From JBALVO01 sp036961445 (GTDB lineage Bacteria; Pseudomonadota; Gammaproteobacteria; Pseudomonadales; Halieaceae): a DNA stretch of 24,850 nt. The notes below the pieces were generated by a model. The model worked only from the letters and a program-made list of their open reading frames with translations. It was not told the DNA's origin and ran no database searches. The stretch is taken from positions 1-24,850 of the forward strand of contig JBALVO010000050.1 in the NCBI GenBank assembly GCA_036961445.1, given 5' to 3'. Position numbers and translations under genes: made by a program. Shown here piece after piece: positions 1 to 7,284 of this stretch. Each line of letters starts with the position of its first letter. The first letter of the stretch is position 1.

Positions 1-1503
1 GCCAATCACGGCATAGTGTTACGCGGTATTTGCTTTGACACTATGCTCGAATCCTATGTTCTGGACTCCACGGCCACTCGCCACGACATGAACAGTCTGG
101 CATTGAAGTATCTGGGGCAGAAGACCATCCATTTTGAAGATGTGGCTGGAAAAGGTGCCAAGCAACTCACCTTCAATCAGGTGACGATAGAACAGGCCGG
201 ACCTTATGCGGCGGAAGATGCCGATATCACCTGGCGCTTGCATCAGGCCCTGTGGCCAAAGCTCGAGCAGCACAATAGTTTGCGTAGTGTCTATGTGGAC
301 ATCGAAATGCCTCTGGTGCCTGTGTTGTCGCGTATAGAGCGCCAGGGTGCGTTGTTGTCCAGGGAGTTGCTGCAGCGCCAGAGCATGGAGCTGGGTGCGC
401 GCCTGCTGGAACTGCAGGGCAGGGCGTATGAGTTGGCAGGGCAGGAGTTTAACCTGGGTTCGCCCAAGCAATTGGGTCAGATCCTGTTTGAAAAACTCGA
501 AATTCCAGTCATTAAAAAAACGCCCAAAGGCGCGCCCTCTACGGCGGAGGAAGTACTGGCGGAGCTGGCGCTTGATTATCCGCTGCCGAAACTGCTGCTG
601 GAGCACCGCAGCCTCAGTAAATTGAAGTCAACCTACACCGATAAGCTGCCAGAGATGATTAATTCGACCACTGGCCGGGTGCACACGTCTTACCACCAGG
701 CCGTGACAGCTACCGGGCGATTGTCATCATCGGACCCCAATCTGCAAAATATCCCAGTTCGCACAGAGGAGGGCAGGCGTATACGCCAGGCCTTTATCGC
801 ACCGCCAGGCTACCGCATAGTAGCGGCAGATTACTCCCAGATCGAACTGCGTATTATGGCGCATCTGTCTGATGACCCCGGTCTGGTCCGGGCCTTTACC
901 GAGGGTCTTGATGTGCACAAAGCGACGGCCTCGGAAGTGTTTGAGGTAGATGTGGAAGAGGTGTCCGGAGATCAGCGGCGCAAGGCCAAGGCGATTAACT
1001 TCGGCCTGATCTACGGTATGTCCGCTTTCGGCCTGGCCAAGCAGTTACACCTGGGCCGCAATGAGGCGCAGCAGTATATTGACCGCTATTTTGAGCGCTA
1101 TCCTGGTGTCCAGCAATACATGGATCGCACCCGCGCCCTGGCTAAAGAGCAGGGCTACGTGGAGACGCTATTCGGTCGGCGTTTGTACTTGCCGGAGATT
1201 AACGCGCGCAACAAAATGCGCGTACAGGCCGCGGAGCGCACCGCAATCAACGCCCCGATGCAGGGCACTGCAGCAGATATTATCAAGCGGGCCATGCTGT
1301 CGGTGGATGCCTGGCTGCAAGGCGGTGGGGCGGATGCCCGTATGATTATGCAGGTGCACGATGAACTGGTTTTTGAAGTGGCTACGCAGGAGGTGAGTGC
1401 GGTGAGTGCTGAGGTGTGTCGCCTTATGTCCGCGGCTGCGGAGCTGTCGATTCCACTCGTGGTCGACACCGGAGTGGGGGATAACTGGGATGAGGCACAC
1501 TAG
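1..1503 (+). CDS. polA: DNA polymerase I, C-terminal part (5' end outside the window)
   Basis: Replicative repair polymerase that fills gaps and removes Okazaki primers. The reading frame is open from base 1, so the 5' nuclease domain and part of the proofreading domain lie upstream; about 500 of the usual roughly 900-930 residues are present. Visible elements are the end of the 3'-5' exonuclease-like domain (HDMNSLALKYLG), then the family A polymerase core: RLSSSDPNLQNIPVRT, motif A (DYSQIELRIMAHLS) with the catalytic Asp, motif B/O-helix (RRKAKAINFGLIYG) and motif C (QVHDELVFEV) with the second catalytic Asp. The stop is TAG at 1501-1503. It converges on engB, with a probable sRNA gene between, the same arrangement as polA-spf-yihA in enterobacteria. 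A Met at position 16 is internal and is not the start. Confidence 0.97.
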   Translation, partial: ANHGIVLRGICFDTMLESYVLDSTATRHDMNSLALKYLGQKTIHFEDVAGKGAKQLTFNQVTIEQAGPYAAEDADITWRLHQALWPKLEQHNSLRSVYVDIEMPLVPVLSRIERQGALLSRELLQRQSMELGARLLELQGRAYELAGQEFNLGSPKQLGQILFEKLEIPVIKKTPKGAPSTAEEVLAELALDYPLPKLLLEHRSLSKLKSTYTDKLPEMINSTTGRVHTSYHQAVTATGRLSSSDPNLQNIPVRTEEGRRIRQAFIAPPGYRIVAADYSQIELRIMAHLSDDPGLVRAFTEGLDVHKATASEVFEVDVEEVSGDQRRKAKAINFGLIYGMSAFGLAKQLHLGRNEAQQYIDRYFERYPGVQQYMDRTRALAKEQGYVETLFGRRLYLPEINARNKMRVQAAERTAINAPMQGTAADIIKRAMLSVDAWLQGGGADARMIMQVHDELVFEVATQEVSAVSAEVCRLMSAAAELSIPLVVDTGVGDNWDEAH

Positions 1504-1564
1504 GGCTCGCGACGCGACCAGCTGCTGTTTGTGGGCCGGATCGCAAAAAAGTTCTCAGCTTTTT

Positions 1565-1591
1565 GAACTTTCCTGAGAGCGACCAGTCTTA
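1565..1591 (+). promoter_or_regulatory. Sigma-E/AlgU-like promoter for the polA-engB intergenic sRNA
   Basis: GAACTT at 1565-1570, a 16-nt spacer, and TCTTA at 1587-1591. The known AlgU/sigma-E consensus is GAACTT, 16-17 nt, TCTGA, so the -35 is exact and the -10 differs at one base. The predicted start is about 1596-1598, directly before a hairpin. The -35 lies in the right arm of a short inverted repeat (AAAGTTC 1548-1554 with GAACTTT 1565-1571) that might instead be a weak polA end signal. Pseudomonas ErsA is transcribed by AlgU from this same locus, which supports the call by analogy. Confidence 0.6.
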
Positions 1592-1596
1592 TTTAA

Positions 1597-1714
1597 CGTA
1601 GCGCATGCTACATCCCTAAGTGGCTCACCCCCATGAGTCATTGAGAGTTAGTCTCTAATCCCCAGAGACGCTAGGTGTGCCGGTTCCCTTCCCCTAGAGG
1701 TAACCGGCTTTTTT
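1597..1714 (+). ncRNA. Candidate Spot 42/ErsA-position small RNA
   Basis: About 115-118 nt predicted between the sigma-E-like promoter and an intrinsic terminator. Four stem-loops can be read off. (1) GTAGC 1598-1602 pairs with GCTAC 1607-1611. (2) TGGCTCA 1621-1627 pairs with TGAGTCA 1634-1640 (one G-U), with loop CCCCCA. (3) GTCTCT 1651-1656 pairs with AGAGAC 1664-1669, with loop AATCCCC. (4) The terminator hairpin has a 16-nt loop rich in C. Exposed C-runs fit pairing with Shine-Dalgarno sequences, and the U-tail fits Hfq binding; both are inferences. No convincing ORF is present. Location between polA and convergent engB matches spf (Spot 42) and Pseudomonas ersA. Primary sequence homology to either was not tested, so no symbol is given. 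Confidence 0.72.
1679..1714 (+). terminator. Rho-independent terminator of the sRNA
   Basis: A perfect 7-bp stem, GCCGGTT 1679-1685 with AACCGGC 1702-1708, a C-rich 16-nt loop, and six T at 1709-1714. The T-tract overlaps the engB stop codon (TAA on the minus strand, 1715-1713). In the minus direction the hairpin has no U-tract, so it acts for rightward transcription. Confidence 0.88.
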
Positions 1715-2369
1715 ATGTCTGCTCCTCTTCGGTATCTGCATCTTGTTGTGTCATCCAGACGTCCAGAACCTTGATTAGCTGCTCGTGGCCGGTGTGCTTG
1801 AGTGCGGAAAATAACTGTACGCTGGCCAGATCCTGGTGGGGCTGCAGTTCGGCGCGCACTTTCAGCAGAATATTGCCGGCGGGGCCTTTTTTAAGCTTAT
1901 CGGCTTTGGTCAGCAAAATATGCACCGGCATTAATGCCTCCAGCGCCCAGGTCAGCATCTGCTGGTCAAAGGGCTCCAGCGGCCTTCGAACATCCATTAG
2001 CAGGATCAAACCACGCAAACTCTGGCGTTTCTGCAGGTAATTTTCCAGTTGCTTGGTCCATTCACGCTTTACGGCCAGGGGAACTTTGGCGAATCCGTAG
2101 CCTGGCAAGTCGACCAGACGCTGGCTTTGTGTAAGCTGGAAAAAATTGATCAGTTGCGTTCGCCCGGGGGTTTTGGACGTCTTCGCCATTTTCCTATTGC
2201 CCGTTAAGCTATTGATTGCACTGGATTTACCGGCATTTGATCGTCCTGCAAAGGCGACCTCCCAACCCTCGTCGGGCGGGCACTGGGACAGTTTGCTGGC
2301 ACTGGTCAGAAATTCCGCGCGACGATAGCTAGGGGCGGATAGTTGGCTTACTTGGTCAGGATTGGACAT
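1713..2369 (-). CDS. engB: Ribosome biogenesis GTPase EngB (YihA/YsxC family)
   Basis: Small GTPase of the TRAFAC class required for assembly of the large ribosomal subunit. The 218 residues from ATG at 2369 compare with about 210 in E. coli. The GTPase motifs appear in order: G1 GRSNAGKSS (residues 42-50), G2 KTPGRTQ, G3 DLPGYGFAKV, G4 TKAD and G5 SALKHTG. An upstream in-frame GTG at 2417 would add 16 residues unlike the family (YTRYHHQKRHYH) and would place the start inside the divergent promoter, so ATG 2369 is preferred. Neither start has a strong ribosome binding site. It is convergent with polA and divergent from the cytochrome genes. Confidence 0.95.
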   Translation of the reverse strand: MSNPDQVSQLSAPSYRRAEFLTSASKLSQCPPDEGWEVAFAGRSNAGKSSAINSLTGNRKMAKTSKTPGRTQLINFFQLTQSQRLVDLPGYGFAKVPLAVKREWTKQLENYLQKRQSLRGLILLMDVRRPLEPFDQQMLTWALEALMPVHILLTKADKLKKGPAGNILLKVRAELQPHQDLASVQLFSALKHTGHEQLIKVLDVWMTQQDADTEEEQT

Positions 2370-2384
2370 TGCGTGGTAGTGCCT

Positions 2385-2412
2385 TTTTTGGTGGTGGTAT
2401 CTCGTATATAAT
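2385..2412 (+). promoter_or_regulatory. Probable promoter of the cytochrome c5-c4 genes
   Basis: A perfect TATAAT -10 at 2407-2412, about 73 bases before the first cytochrome start. The -35 is poor (TTTTTG at 2385-2390 with a 16-nt spacer). The location in the engB/cytochrome divergent gap supports it. Confidence 0.45.
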
Positions 2413-2484
2413 GCCACAGCTTTTTTCGTCCGCTATCAAAAGCTTGCGTGACGAAACCATCCCCTAGTGAATGTGAGGCTTGTT

Positions 2485-2778
2485 ATGAAAAAAATCGTTG
2501 CCGTTGTTTTGATGATGTCTGCTGCAGGTGCGTTTGCCGCTGCGGATATGGACAAGTACGCCAAGAGTTGCCAGGTATGCCACGCTAATGGCGCCGCTGG
2601 TGCCCCTAAAACGGGCGACGCTGAAGCCTGGGCGCCACGTATGGCCAAGGGTATGGATGTATTGGTGCAATCTGTGAACACTGGGTTGAACGCTATGCCC
2701 CCGAAGGGTATGTGCTTTGACTGCACCGACGATGACTACAAGGCTTTGATTGAGTACATGGCCACCCCCGCTAAGTAA
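2485..2778 (+). CDS. Cytochrome c5-like periplasmic monohaem cytochrome
   Basis: Exported class I c-type cytochrome, 97 residues. The first 18-20 residues form a Sec signal (MKK, hydrophobic stretch, AFAA), giving a mature protein of about 78 residues. The haem motif is CQVCH (Cys29, Cys32, His33), and Met71 in NAMPPKG is the probable sixth ligand. A second Cys pair (Cys77, Cys80 in MCFDC) is typical of cytochrome c5. The start at ATG 2485 is favoured over the upstream GTG 2467 because GAGG at 2475-2478 lies 6 nt before it and the signal peptide begins there. Likely a periplasmic electron carrier between the bc1 complex and terminal oxidases. It lies 34 nt before cytochrome c4, probably in one transcript. 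In Pseudomonas a similar small cytochrome precedes cc4. Confidence 0.92.
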   Translation: MKKIVAVVLMMSAAGAFAAADMDKYAKSCQVCHANGAAGAPKTGDAEAWAPRMAKGMDVLVQSVNTGLNAMPPKGMCFDCTDDDYKALIEYMATPAK

Positions 2779-2812
2779 GGGCGCTTTCACCTACGTTTTA
2801 TCTGGAAATGAC

Positions 2813-3448
2813 ATGAAAAAAGCAGCAATCCTGTTCAGCCTTGCTTTGGGCTGGGCGCCAGCCGGTTTTACCGCCGATGCCATTCTCAAAGGGGATGCCG
2901 ACGCCGGCAAGAACCAAACCGTTGTCTGCAGTGCCTGCCACGGGGCAGATGGTAACAGCGCTGTTCCTACTTTTCCTAAATTGGCAGGGCAGGGTGAGAA
3001 GTATCTGGTCAAGCAGTTGAAGGATATTCGGGATGGCGCGCGCTCTGTCCCCACTATGGCGGGGCAACTGGATGGCAAGTCCGACCAGGACCTGGCAGAC
3101 ATCTCTGCGTTTTACGCAGCCCAGAGTCACTCCGGTGGCCAGACGGCCCCAGAGCTGCTGGCATTGGGTGAAAAGGTCTATCGTAGTGGCGTGGCTGAGC
3201 GTAAAGTTGCCGCCTGTACCGCCTGTCATTCACCGACCGGTAGTGGCAATGCCCCGGCTGGATTCCCCGCGCTGGCGGGTCAGCATGCGGAGTACATCGC
3301 CAGCCAGTTGCGAGCGTATCGCAAGGGCTATGAAGATGCATCCGGGCGCACCAATGATGGCGACTCAAAAATCATGCGTACCACGGCATTTGGCCTAAGC
3401 GATGGGGAAATAGACGCAGTTTCCAGCTATATAGCCGGCCTCAAGTAA
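2813..3448 (+). CDS. cc4: Cytochrome c4, dihaem
   Basis: Periplasmic dihaem cytochrome that carries electrons to terminal oxidases. It has 211 residues: a Sec signal (about residues 1-20, AGFTADA), then two homologous cytochrome halves. Haem 1 is CSACH (Cys39, Cys42, His43) with Met82 (TMAGQ) as probable ligand. Haem 2 is CTACH (Cys135, Cys138, His139) with Met188 (IMRTTA). The PKLAGQ and PALAGQ sequences in the two halves show the internal duplication. Start chosen at ATG 2813 (MKKAAIL), with GGA about 6 nt upstream; an upstream in-frame start at 2750 would overlap the c5 gene and spoil the signal peptide. A strong terminator follows, so dsbA needs its own promoter. Confidence 0.95.
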   Translation: MKKAAILFSLALGWAPAGFTADAILKGDADAGKNQTVVCSACHGADGNSAVPTFPKLAGQGEKYLVKQLKDIRDGARSVPTMAGQLDGKSDQDLADISAFYAAQSHSGGQTAPELLALGEKVYRSGVAERKVAACTACHSPTGSGNAPAGFPALAGQHAEYIASQLRAYRKGYEDASGRTNDGDSKIMRTTAFGLSDGEIDAVSSYIAGLK

Positions 3449-3461
3449 TTCGAGCCCGTTG

Positions 3462-3490
3462 AAAAGGTGGCATTTATGCCACCTTTTTTT
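3462..3490 (+). terminator. Rho-independent terminator after cytochrome c4
   Basis: Perfect 11-bp stem AAAAGGTGGCA (3462-3472) with TGCCACCTTTT (3477-3487), 4-nt loop, and seven T at 3484-3490. It starts 13 bases after the cytochrome c4 stop. Because it has A-runs on the other side, it could also act bidirectionally. Confidence 0.93.
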
Positions 3491-3554
3491 CAATCAAAGA
3501 ACATCCAGACTTTTCTGTTGTCTCATCGTGTAACAATTTTCTATGGAGAGAACC

Positions 3555-4199
3555 ATGATCAAACGCCTGTTGTTGCCCCTTTCTTTATTGGTATTCGTCC
3601 CGCTGCTAGCATTGGCCGAAGACACCGCGCCTGACTACATCGAAGGCACGCACTACGACTTGATTACACCCGCAGTTAGAACTGCCAATCCGGATAAGAT
3701 CGGCGTATCCGAATTTTTCTGGTACGGCTGTGGACACTGCTACACTTTTGAGCCCATGGTTGAGCAATGGAAAAAATCATTGCCTGATGATGTGGACTTC
3801 CGTGGCTCTCCGGCTATCTGGAATGCTGCGATGGAATTGCATGCCAGGGCTTATTACACAGCGGACGTGTTGAATGTACTCGATACCATGCATGCTGTGT
3901 TATTTCAGGCTATGAACGTGGATCGTAAGCGCCTGTCGTCGGAAGGGGAAGTTGCCGCTTTGTTCACGGCCAATGGTGTCGCGGCTGAGGATTTCACCAA
4001 GGCGTTTAGTTCGTTCGGGGTGAGCAGCCAGGTGCGCCAGGCCAATGCCAGGGCCAGAGCTGCCAAAATCAGCGGCACACCGGCCCTTATGGTTAACGGC
4101 AAATACCACATCAGCACACGTAAGGCGGGCAGCCAGGCGGACATGCTGAAAGTCGCAGAGTTTTTGCTAGAGAAGGAGCGCGCGGCCAAGGGCAGTTAA
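3555..4199 (+). CDS. dsbA: Thiol:disulfide interchange protein DsbA
   Basis: Periplasmic oxidase that introduces disulfides into exported proteins and is reoxidised by DsbB. The 214 residues begin with a Sec signal (MIKRLLLPLSLLVF, cleavage near LALAE). The thioredoxin-fold active site CGHC is at residues 59-62 in FFWYGCGHC, an alpha-helical insert follows, and the cis-proline loop GTPALMVNG has Pro176. Start ATG 3555 is chosen because GGAGAG at 3545-3550 fits as its ribosome binding site; the ATG at 3543 contains that site. The upstream terminator implies a separate promoter in 3491-3544, where I see only weak AT-rich candidates. It is convergent with the flavin reductase gene, and no clear terminator was found in 4200-4276. 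Confidence 0.95.
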   Translation: MIKRLLLPLSLLVFVPLLALAEDTAPDYIEGTHYDLITPAVRTANPDKIGVSEFFWYGCGHCYTFEPMVEQWKKSLPDDVDFRGSPAIWNAAMELHARAYYTADVLNVLDTMHAVLFQAMNVDRKRLSSEGEVAALFTANGVAAEDFTKAFSSFGVSSQVRQANARARAAKISGTPALMVNGKYHISTRKAGSQADMLKVAEFLLEKERAAKGS

Positions 4200-4276
4200 G
4201 TGCACGGTTCCGGGCTTCTGGTCTGGCCCCATGGTTGGCAATGAGGTGGGTCTGACAGCAAGCGAGTTAGGCGGCT

Positions 4277-4894
4277 TCACATCCCGCTGGTATACGTTTC
4301 CATAGACGTTTTGCCACTGTCACGAATTCCCCTGAAGGCCAGCGAATATTCCCTGAGCATCTCCAGGCAGTAGCCGAGCCTGCTGTCGAAATACTCCTGG
4401 GCCTCGGGCTTATTCTGCTCGGGGTCAGCGTTGAATACCTTGTCCACGTAACGGATGATCAGGTGTTCCGGCAGGTAACAGATACGATTGTTTTTATAGC
4501 TGCTCATGCGCAGCTCAGCGATCGGGTAGGAGCCACCGTCGGCGGTAGAAACGGTTACGATCAGGGCCGGCTTATGGGCCAGCTCGCCACCCGCGGTCCA
4601 CATCAGGAAGAAATTCTTTAATCCCGCCGGTGCCATGCCGTGCCACTCGGGGGAAATTATTACAAAACTGTCACAGGACTGCAGCGCTTGGCTCAATGGT
4701 GCCAGCGTTTGTTGCCACTGCGGGTCGCCAGACCAGATGCCTTCATCCCACAGGGGTAAGGGGTTGCCTCCCAGGTCGTACAGCCAGGTTTCGTCGCACA
4801 AGCCCTGTGTCAGTAACGCCTGTTCTATGTAGTGGGAGACCTTACTACTTTGAGAGTCATTGCGGTGGCTACCGCAGATGATGCCTATTTTCAT
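4277..4894 (-). CDS. NAD(P)H-dependent FMN reductase-like flavoprotein
   Basis: Flavodoxin-like fold oxidoreductase of 205 residues. The N-terminal MKIGIICGSHRNDSQSSKV is the first strand plus FMN-phosphate loop. The motif SPEWHGMAPAGLKNFF (roughly residues 82-97) matches the S-P-E-W-x-G-x-x-P-x-x-L-K signature of NADPH-dependent FMN reductases. Such enzymes reduce flavin or quinones with NAD(P)H; the physiological substrate cannot be told from the sequence. It is the last gene of a five-gene minus-strand run, only 38 nt after the cysteine-synthase-like gene, so co-transcription is likely. That may mean a link to sulfur metabolism (inference), since some relatives supply FMNH2 to sulfonate monooxygenases, though no such monooxygenase is nearby. 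Confidence 0.82.
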   Translation of the reverse strand: MKIGIICGSHRNDSQSSKVSHYIEQALLTQGLCDETWLYDLGGNPLPLWDEGIWSGDPQWQQTLAPLSQALQSCDSFVIISPEWHGMAPAGLKNFFLMWTAGGELAHKPALIVTVSTADGGSYPIAELRMSSYKNNRICYLPEHLIIRYVDKVFNADPEQNKPEAQEYFDSRLGYCLEMLREYSLAFRGIRDSGKTSMETYTSGM

Positions 4895-4932
4895 TGCCGG
4901 TTCTCATTGTGTCGTGGAGTTATTGATAGGTG

Positions 4933-5940
4933 TTAAATGACCAGCCATTCAGGCACAGGCAAGCCTTTGTTTTGCAAAAACACCGGGTTGAATAGCTTGC
5001 TCTGGTAGCGATTGCCGTAGTCACACAGCACCGTGACGATAGTGTGCCCTGGCCCCAGATGCCTGGCCAGTCGCACGGCGCCGGCGATATTGATGCCTGC
5101 GGATCCGCCCAGGCATAAACCCTCGTTGAGCAGCAAATCAAAGATATAGGGCAGGGCCTCTTCATCGGGGATGGTGAAAGAAACATCGACCTTGGCCTGC
5201 GCCACATTATCGGTGACATGGTTGATGCCCACACCTTCAACAATGGATGTGCCTGCGCTGGCGCGCAATTCACCGCTGCTGAAATAGTCATGTAGCGAGG
5301 CGCCAGAAGGGTCCGCCAGTCCAATGGTCACTCCGGGCTTGCGTTCCTTGAGGGCGGTGGATACCCCGGCGAGTGTGCCACCGGTGCCTACGGCGCAGAT
5401 GAAACCGTCTACCTTGCCGTCTGTCTGGTCCCAGATCTCAGTGCCGGTGGTACGGTTGTGGATTTCCATGTTCGCCAGGTTGTCGAACTGACGTGCCCAG
5501 GTGGCACCATGCTCTTCGCTTTCACCCAGTTTCTCTGCCAGGCGCTGGGCGGTATGAATATAGTGATTGGGGTCTTTGTAGGAGGTGGCGCCAACCAGGT
5601 GCAGGTCGGCACCCAGCAGTTCAAGGGAGTCGATTTTCTCTTTGCTCTGGGTGATGGGCATTACTACCGAGCTTTTGTAACCCAGGGCATTGGCCAGCAG
5701 TGTCAGTCCGATACCGGTATTGCCCGCCGTACCTTCGACGATCCGCCCACCGGGGCGCAGTTCCCCGGACTTCTCTGCGGCGCGAATAATCCCCAATGCA
5801 GTGCGATCTTTTACCGACCCGCCGGGATTCAGGAACTCGGCTTTGCCAAGGATAGTGCAGCCAGTTTGCTCGGATACCTGCTTGAGGTGGAGTAGAGGGG
5901 TATTGCCAATTAGTTGTGTGACGTCAGAGGCGATGTGCAC
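4933..5940 (-). CDS. Cysteine synthase-like PLP-dependent enzyme (fold type II)
   Basis: O-acetylserine sulfhydrylase/cystathionine beta-synthase family, 335 residues. It begins DVTQLIGNTPLLHLKQ; the PLP lysine lies in GGSVKDR, the substrate loop is EGTAGNTG and the phosphate-binding loop is GTGGT. Compared with classical CysK it carries GTAGNTG where ETSGNTG is common, an insertion (GATWARQFDNLANMEIHN), and a C-terminal extension past the CDYGNRY strand. This suggests a CysK paralogue whose sulfur donor may differ (inference). Start assigned to GTG 5940, with GGAG about 8 nt upstream; the frame stays open far upstream only because it overlaps the MFS gene in another frame. It lies 53 nt after the MFS gene and 38 nt before the flavin reductase. 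Confidence 0.88.
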   Translation of the reverse strand: MHIASDVTQLIGNTPLLHLKQVSEQTGCTILGKAEFLNPGGSVKDRTALGIIRAAEKSGELRPGGRIVEGTAGNTGIGLTLLANALGYKSSVVMPITQSKEKIDSLELLGADLHLVGATSYKDPNHYIHTAQRLAEKLGESEEHGATWARQFDNLANMEIHNRTTGTEIWDQTDGKVDGFICAVGTGGTLAGVSTALKERKPGVTIGLADPSGASLHDYFSSGELRASAGTSIVEGVGINHVTDNVAQAKVDVSFTIPDEEALPYIFDLLLNEGLCLGGSAGINIAGAVRLARHLGPGHTIVTVLCDYGNRYQSKLFNPVFLQNKGLPVPEWLVI

Positions 5941-5993
5941 GCTGTCTTCTCCGAAAAAATCCTCGCTGAGTATGCCACAGCGATGCGCCAGGG

Positions 5994-7196
5994 TCAGGGT
6001 TTTGTCGTCAGATAACGTTGGTATAGCTGTAAGGCCAAGCCCAGTGCCAGCGCAGTGATCACAAACATACACGCTAGCATGGGACCTGGTGTGTCCTTTA
6101 CGAATGCTCCGACCAGTGCGGTCGCTACTGCGGACATGGACATCTGGATGAAACCCATTAGTGCTGAAGCGGTTCCGGCGATATGGGGGAAGGGGCGCAG
6201 GGCGACGGCCATGGCGTTGGGCAGTACCAGCCCCATACCGGTGGAGTAGAGCATCATGGGTAACACCAGTGCGAGCACACTTGCTGGCAACAACCTGGAT
6301 CCCAACCACATGGACCCGGCGGCGACCGAGACCAGCACCGCCCCTAGCAAAATCGTTTGCTCCGAGTCGCGGTAGCGGGTGAGTTTGGCGCTGATGGCGC
6401 TACCCAGCATGTACCCGATTACCGAGGTGAGGAAGATGAAGCCGAAATACTCCACCGGTACTCCGAGCATCTCGATATAGATAAAACTGGATGATGACAA
6501 ATAAGCCATAAGGCCTGCGTACACCAAGCCGCTGGCGAATGTTGCGGTCAGGTAAAGGGGGTCGCGAAAGAGTTGGGCATAGTTGCGGGCAATGGCCAGC
6601 GGATGCAGGCTCTGGGGCCGCGGCAGGGTTTCTGGCAGGTAGATATGGATCAGCACAATTATCGTGCTGCCATATAATCCCAGGAAGACGAAAATACTGG
6701 TCCAGGGCAATAGCAGCAGCATAACGCCACCGATACTGGGGGCGATTGCCGGGGCCAGCGCCATTAACATAGCGATTAACGACAGAGCCCTGGCGGCGCG
6801 CGTCGGCCCAAATATATCCCTGGTAATGGTTCTGGCCAGGGTTGGCCCCACGCAAGCGCCGATTCCCTGGATAAACCGATATAGCAGCAGCTCTTCGACT
6901 GTGCTGGCAAGACTGCAGCCAATGCAGGCGGCAACAAATAATACGGTGCCGCCGATTAACACCGGCTTGCGCCCGAAGCGATCTGCCAGGGGGCCACAGG
7001 CTAAATGGAAAAGGGCAAAGCCCGTGAGATAGGCACTCAGGGTCAAGTGCATGTGACCGATGTCAGTATCCAGTGCAACCATCATGGTGGGCAGCGCCGG
7101 CAGGTACATATCCACGCTTAGTGGGCCCAGTGCCACCAGGGCTGCCAGCAGCGGCAGCAGCCATCGGGATTCGTTATGCAGGTGTCGGAGGCTCAT
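5994..7196 (-). CDS. Bcr/CflA-type MFS exporter
   Basis: Inner-membrane drug/metabolite:proton antiporter of 400 residues with about 12 predicted membrane segments. Subfamily signs: the conserved first segment ending SVDMYLPALP (residues 27-36), the MFS loop motif GPLADRFGRKPVL (68-80), and motif C-like RFIQGIGACVGP in the fourth/fifth segment region. Bcr homologues confer bicyclomycin resistance, and E. coli Bcr overexpression was reported to increase L-cysteine export. The next gene encodes a cysteine-synthase homologue, so a thiol or cysteine export role is plausible but unproven. Start ATG 7196, with no strong ribosome binding site. Confidence 0.9.
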   Translation of the reverse strand: MSLRHLHNESRWLLPLLAALVALGPLSVDMYLPALPTMMVALDTDIGHMHLTLSAYLTGFALFHLACGPLADRFGRKPVLIGGTVLFVAACIGCSLASTVEELLLYRFIQGIGACVGPTLARTITRDIFGPTRAARALSLIAMLMALAPAIAPSIGGVMLLLLPWTSIFVFLGLYGSTIIVLIHIYLPETLPRPQSLHPLAIARNYAQLFRDPLYLTATFASGLVYAGLMAYLSSSSFIYIEMLGVPVEYFGFIFLTSVIGYMLGSAISAKLTRYRDSEQTILLGAVLVSVAAGSMWLGSRLLPASVLALVLPMMLYSTGMGLVLPNAMAVALRPFPHIAGTASALMGFIQMSMSAVATALVGAFVKDTPGPMLACMFVITALALGLALQLYQRYLTTKP

Positions 7197-7284
7197 GGGC
7201 CGGCGATGCTAGCCCATGGGACAGATGAAAGCAAAGTAACGACGGGGCGGTTACCGTGGCATTTGTTCCCGCCGCAGCGTGTCG

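Noticed and set aside
19..606. 195-codon antisense frame over polA and other long antisense frames over ilvD, glnE and the GspE-like gene
   Set aside because: They mirror clear genes, have no ribosome binding site or known motifs, and are low-complexity translations (Gln/His/Leu-rich).
2370..2417. N-terminal extension of engB from GTG 2417
   Set aside because: The extra 16 residues are unlike EngB proteins and the codon overlaps the divergent promoter; ATG 2369 gives the family length.
5941..6309. 458-residue reading of the cysteine synthase-like gene
   Set aside because: The extra N-terminus is the out-of-frame translation of the MFS 3' end. GTG 5940 has a good ribosome binding site and family-like length.
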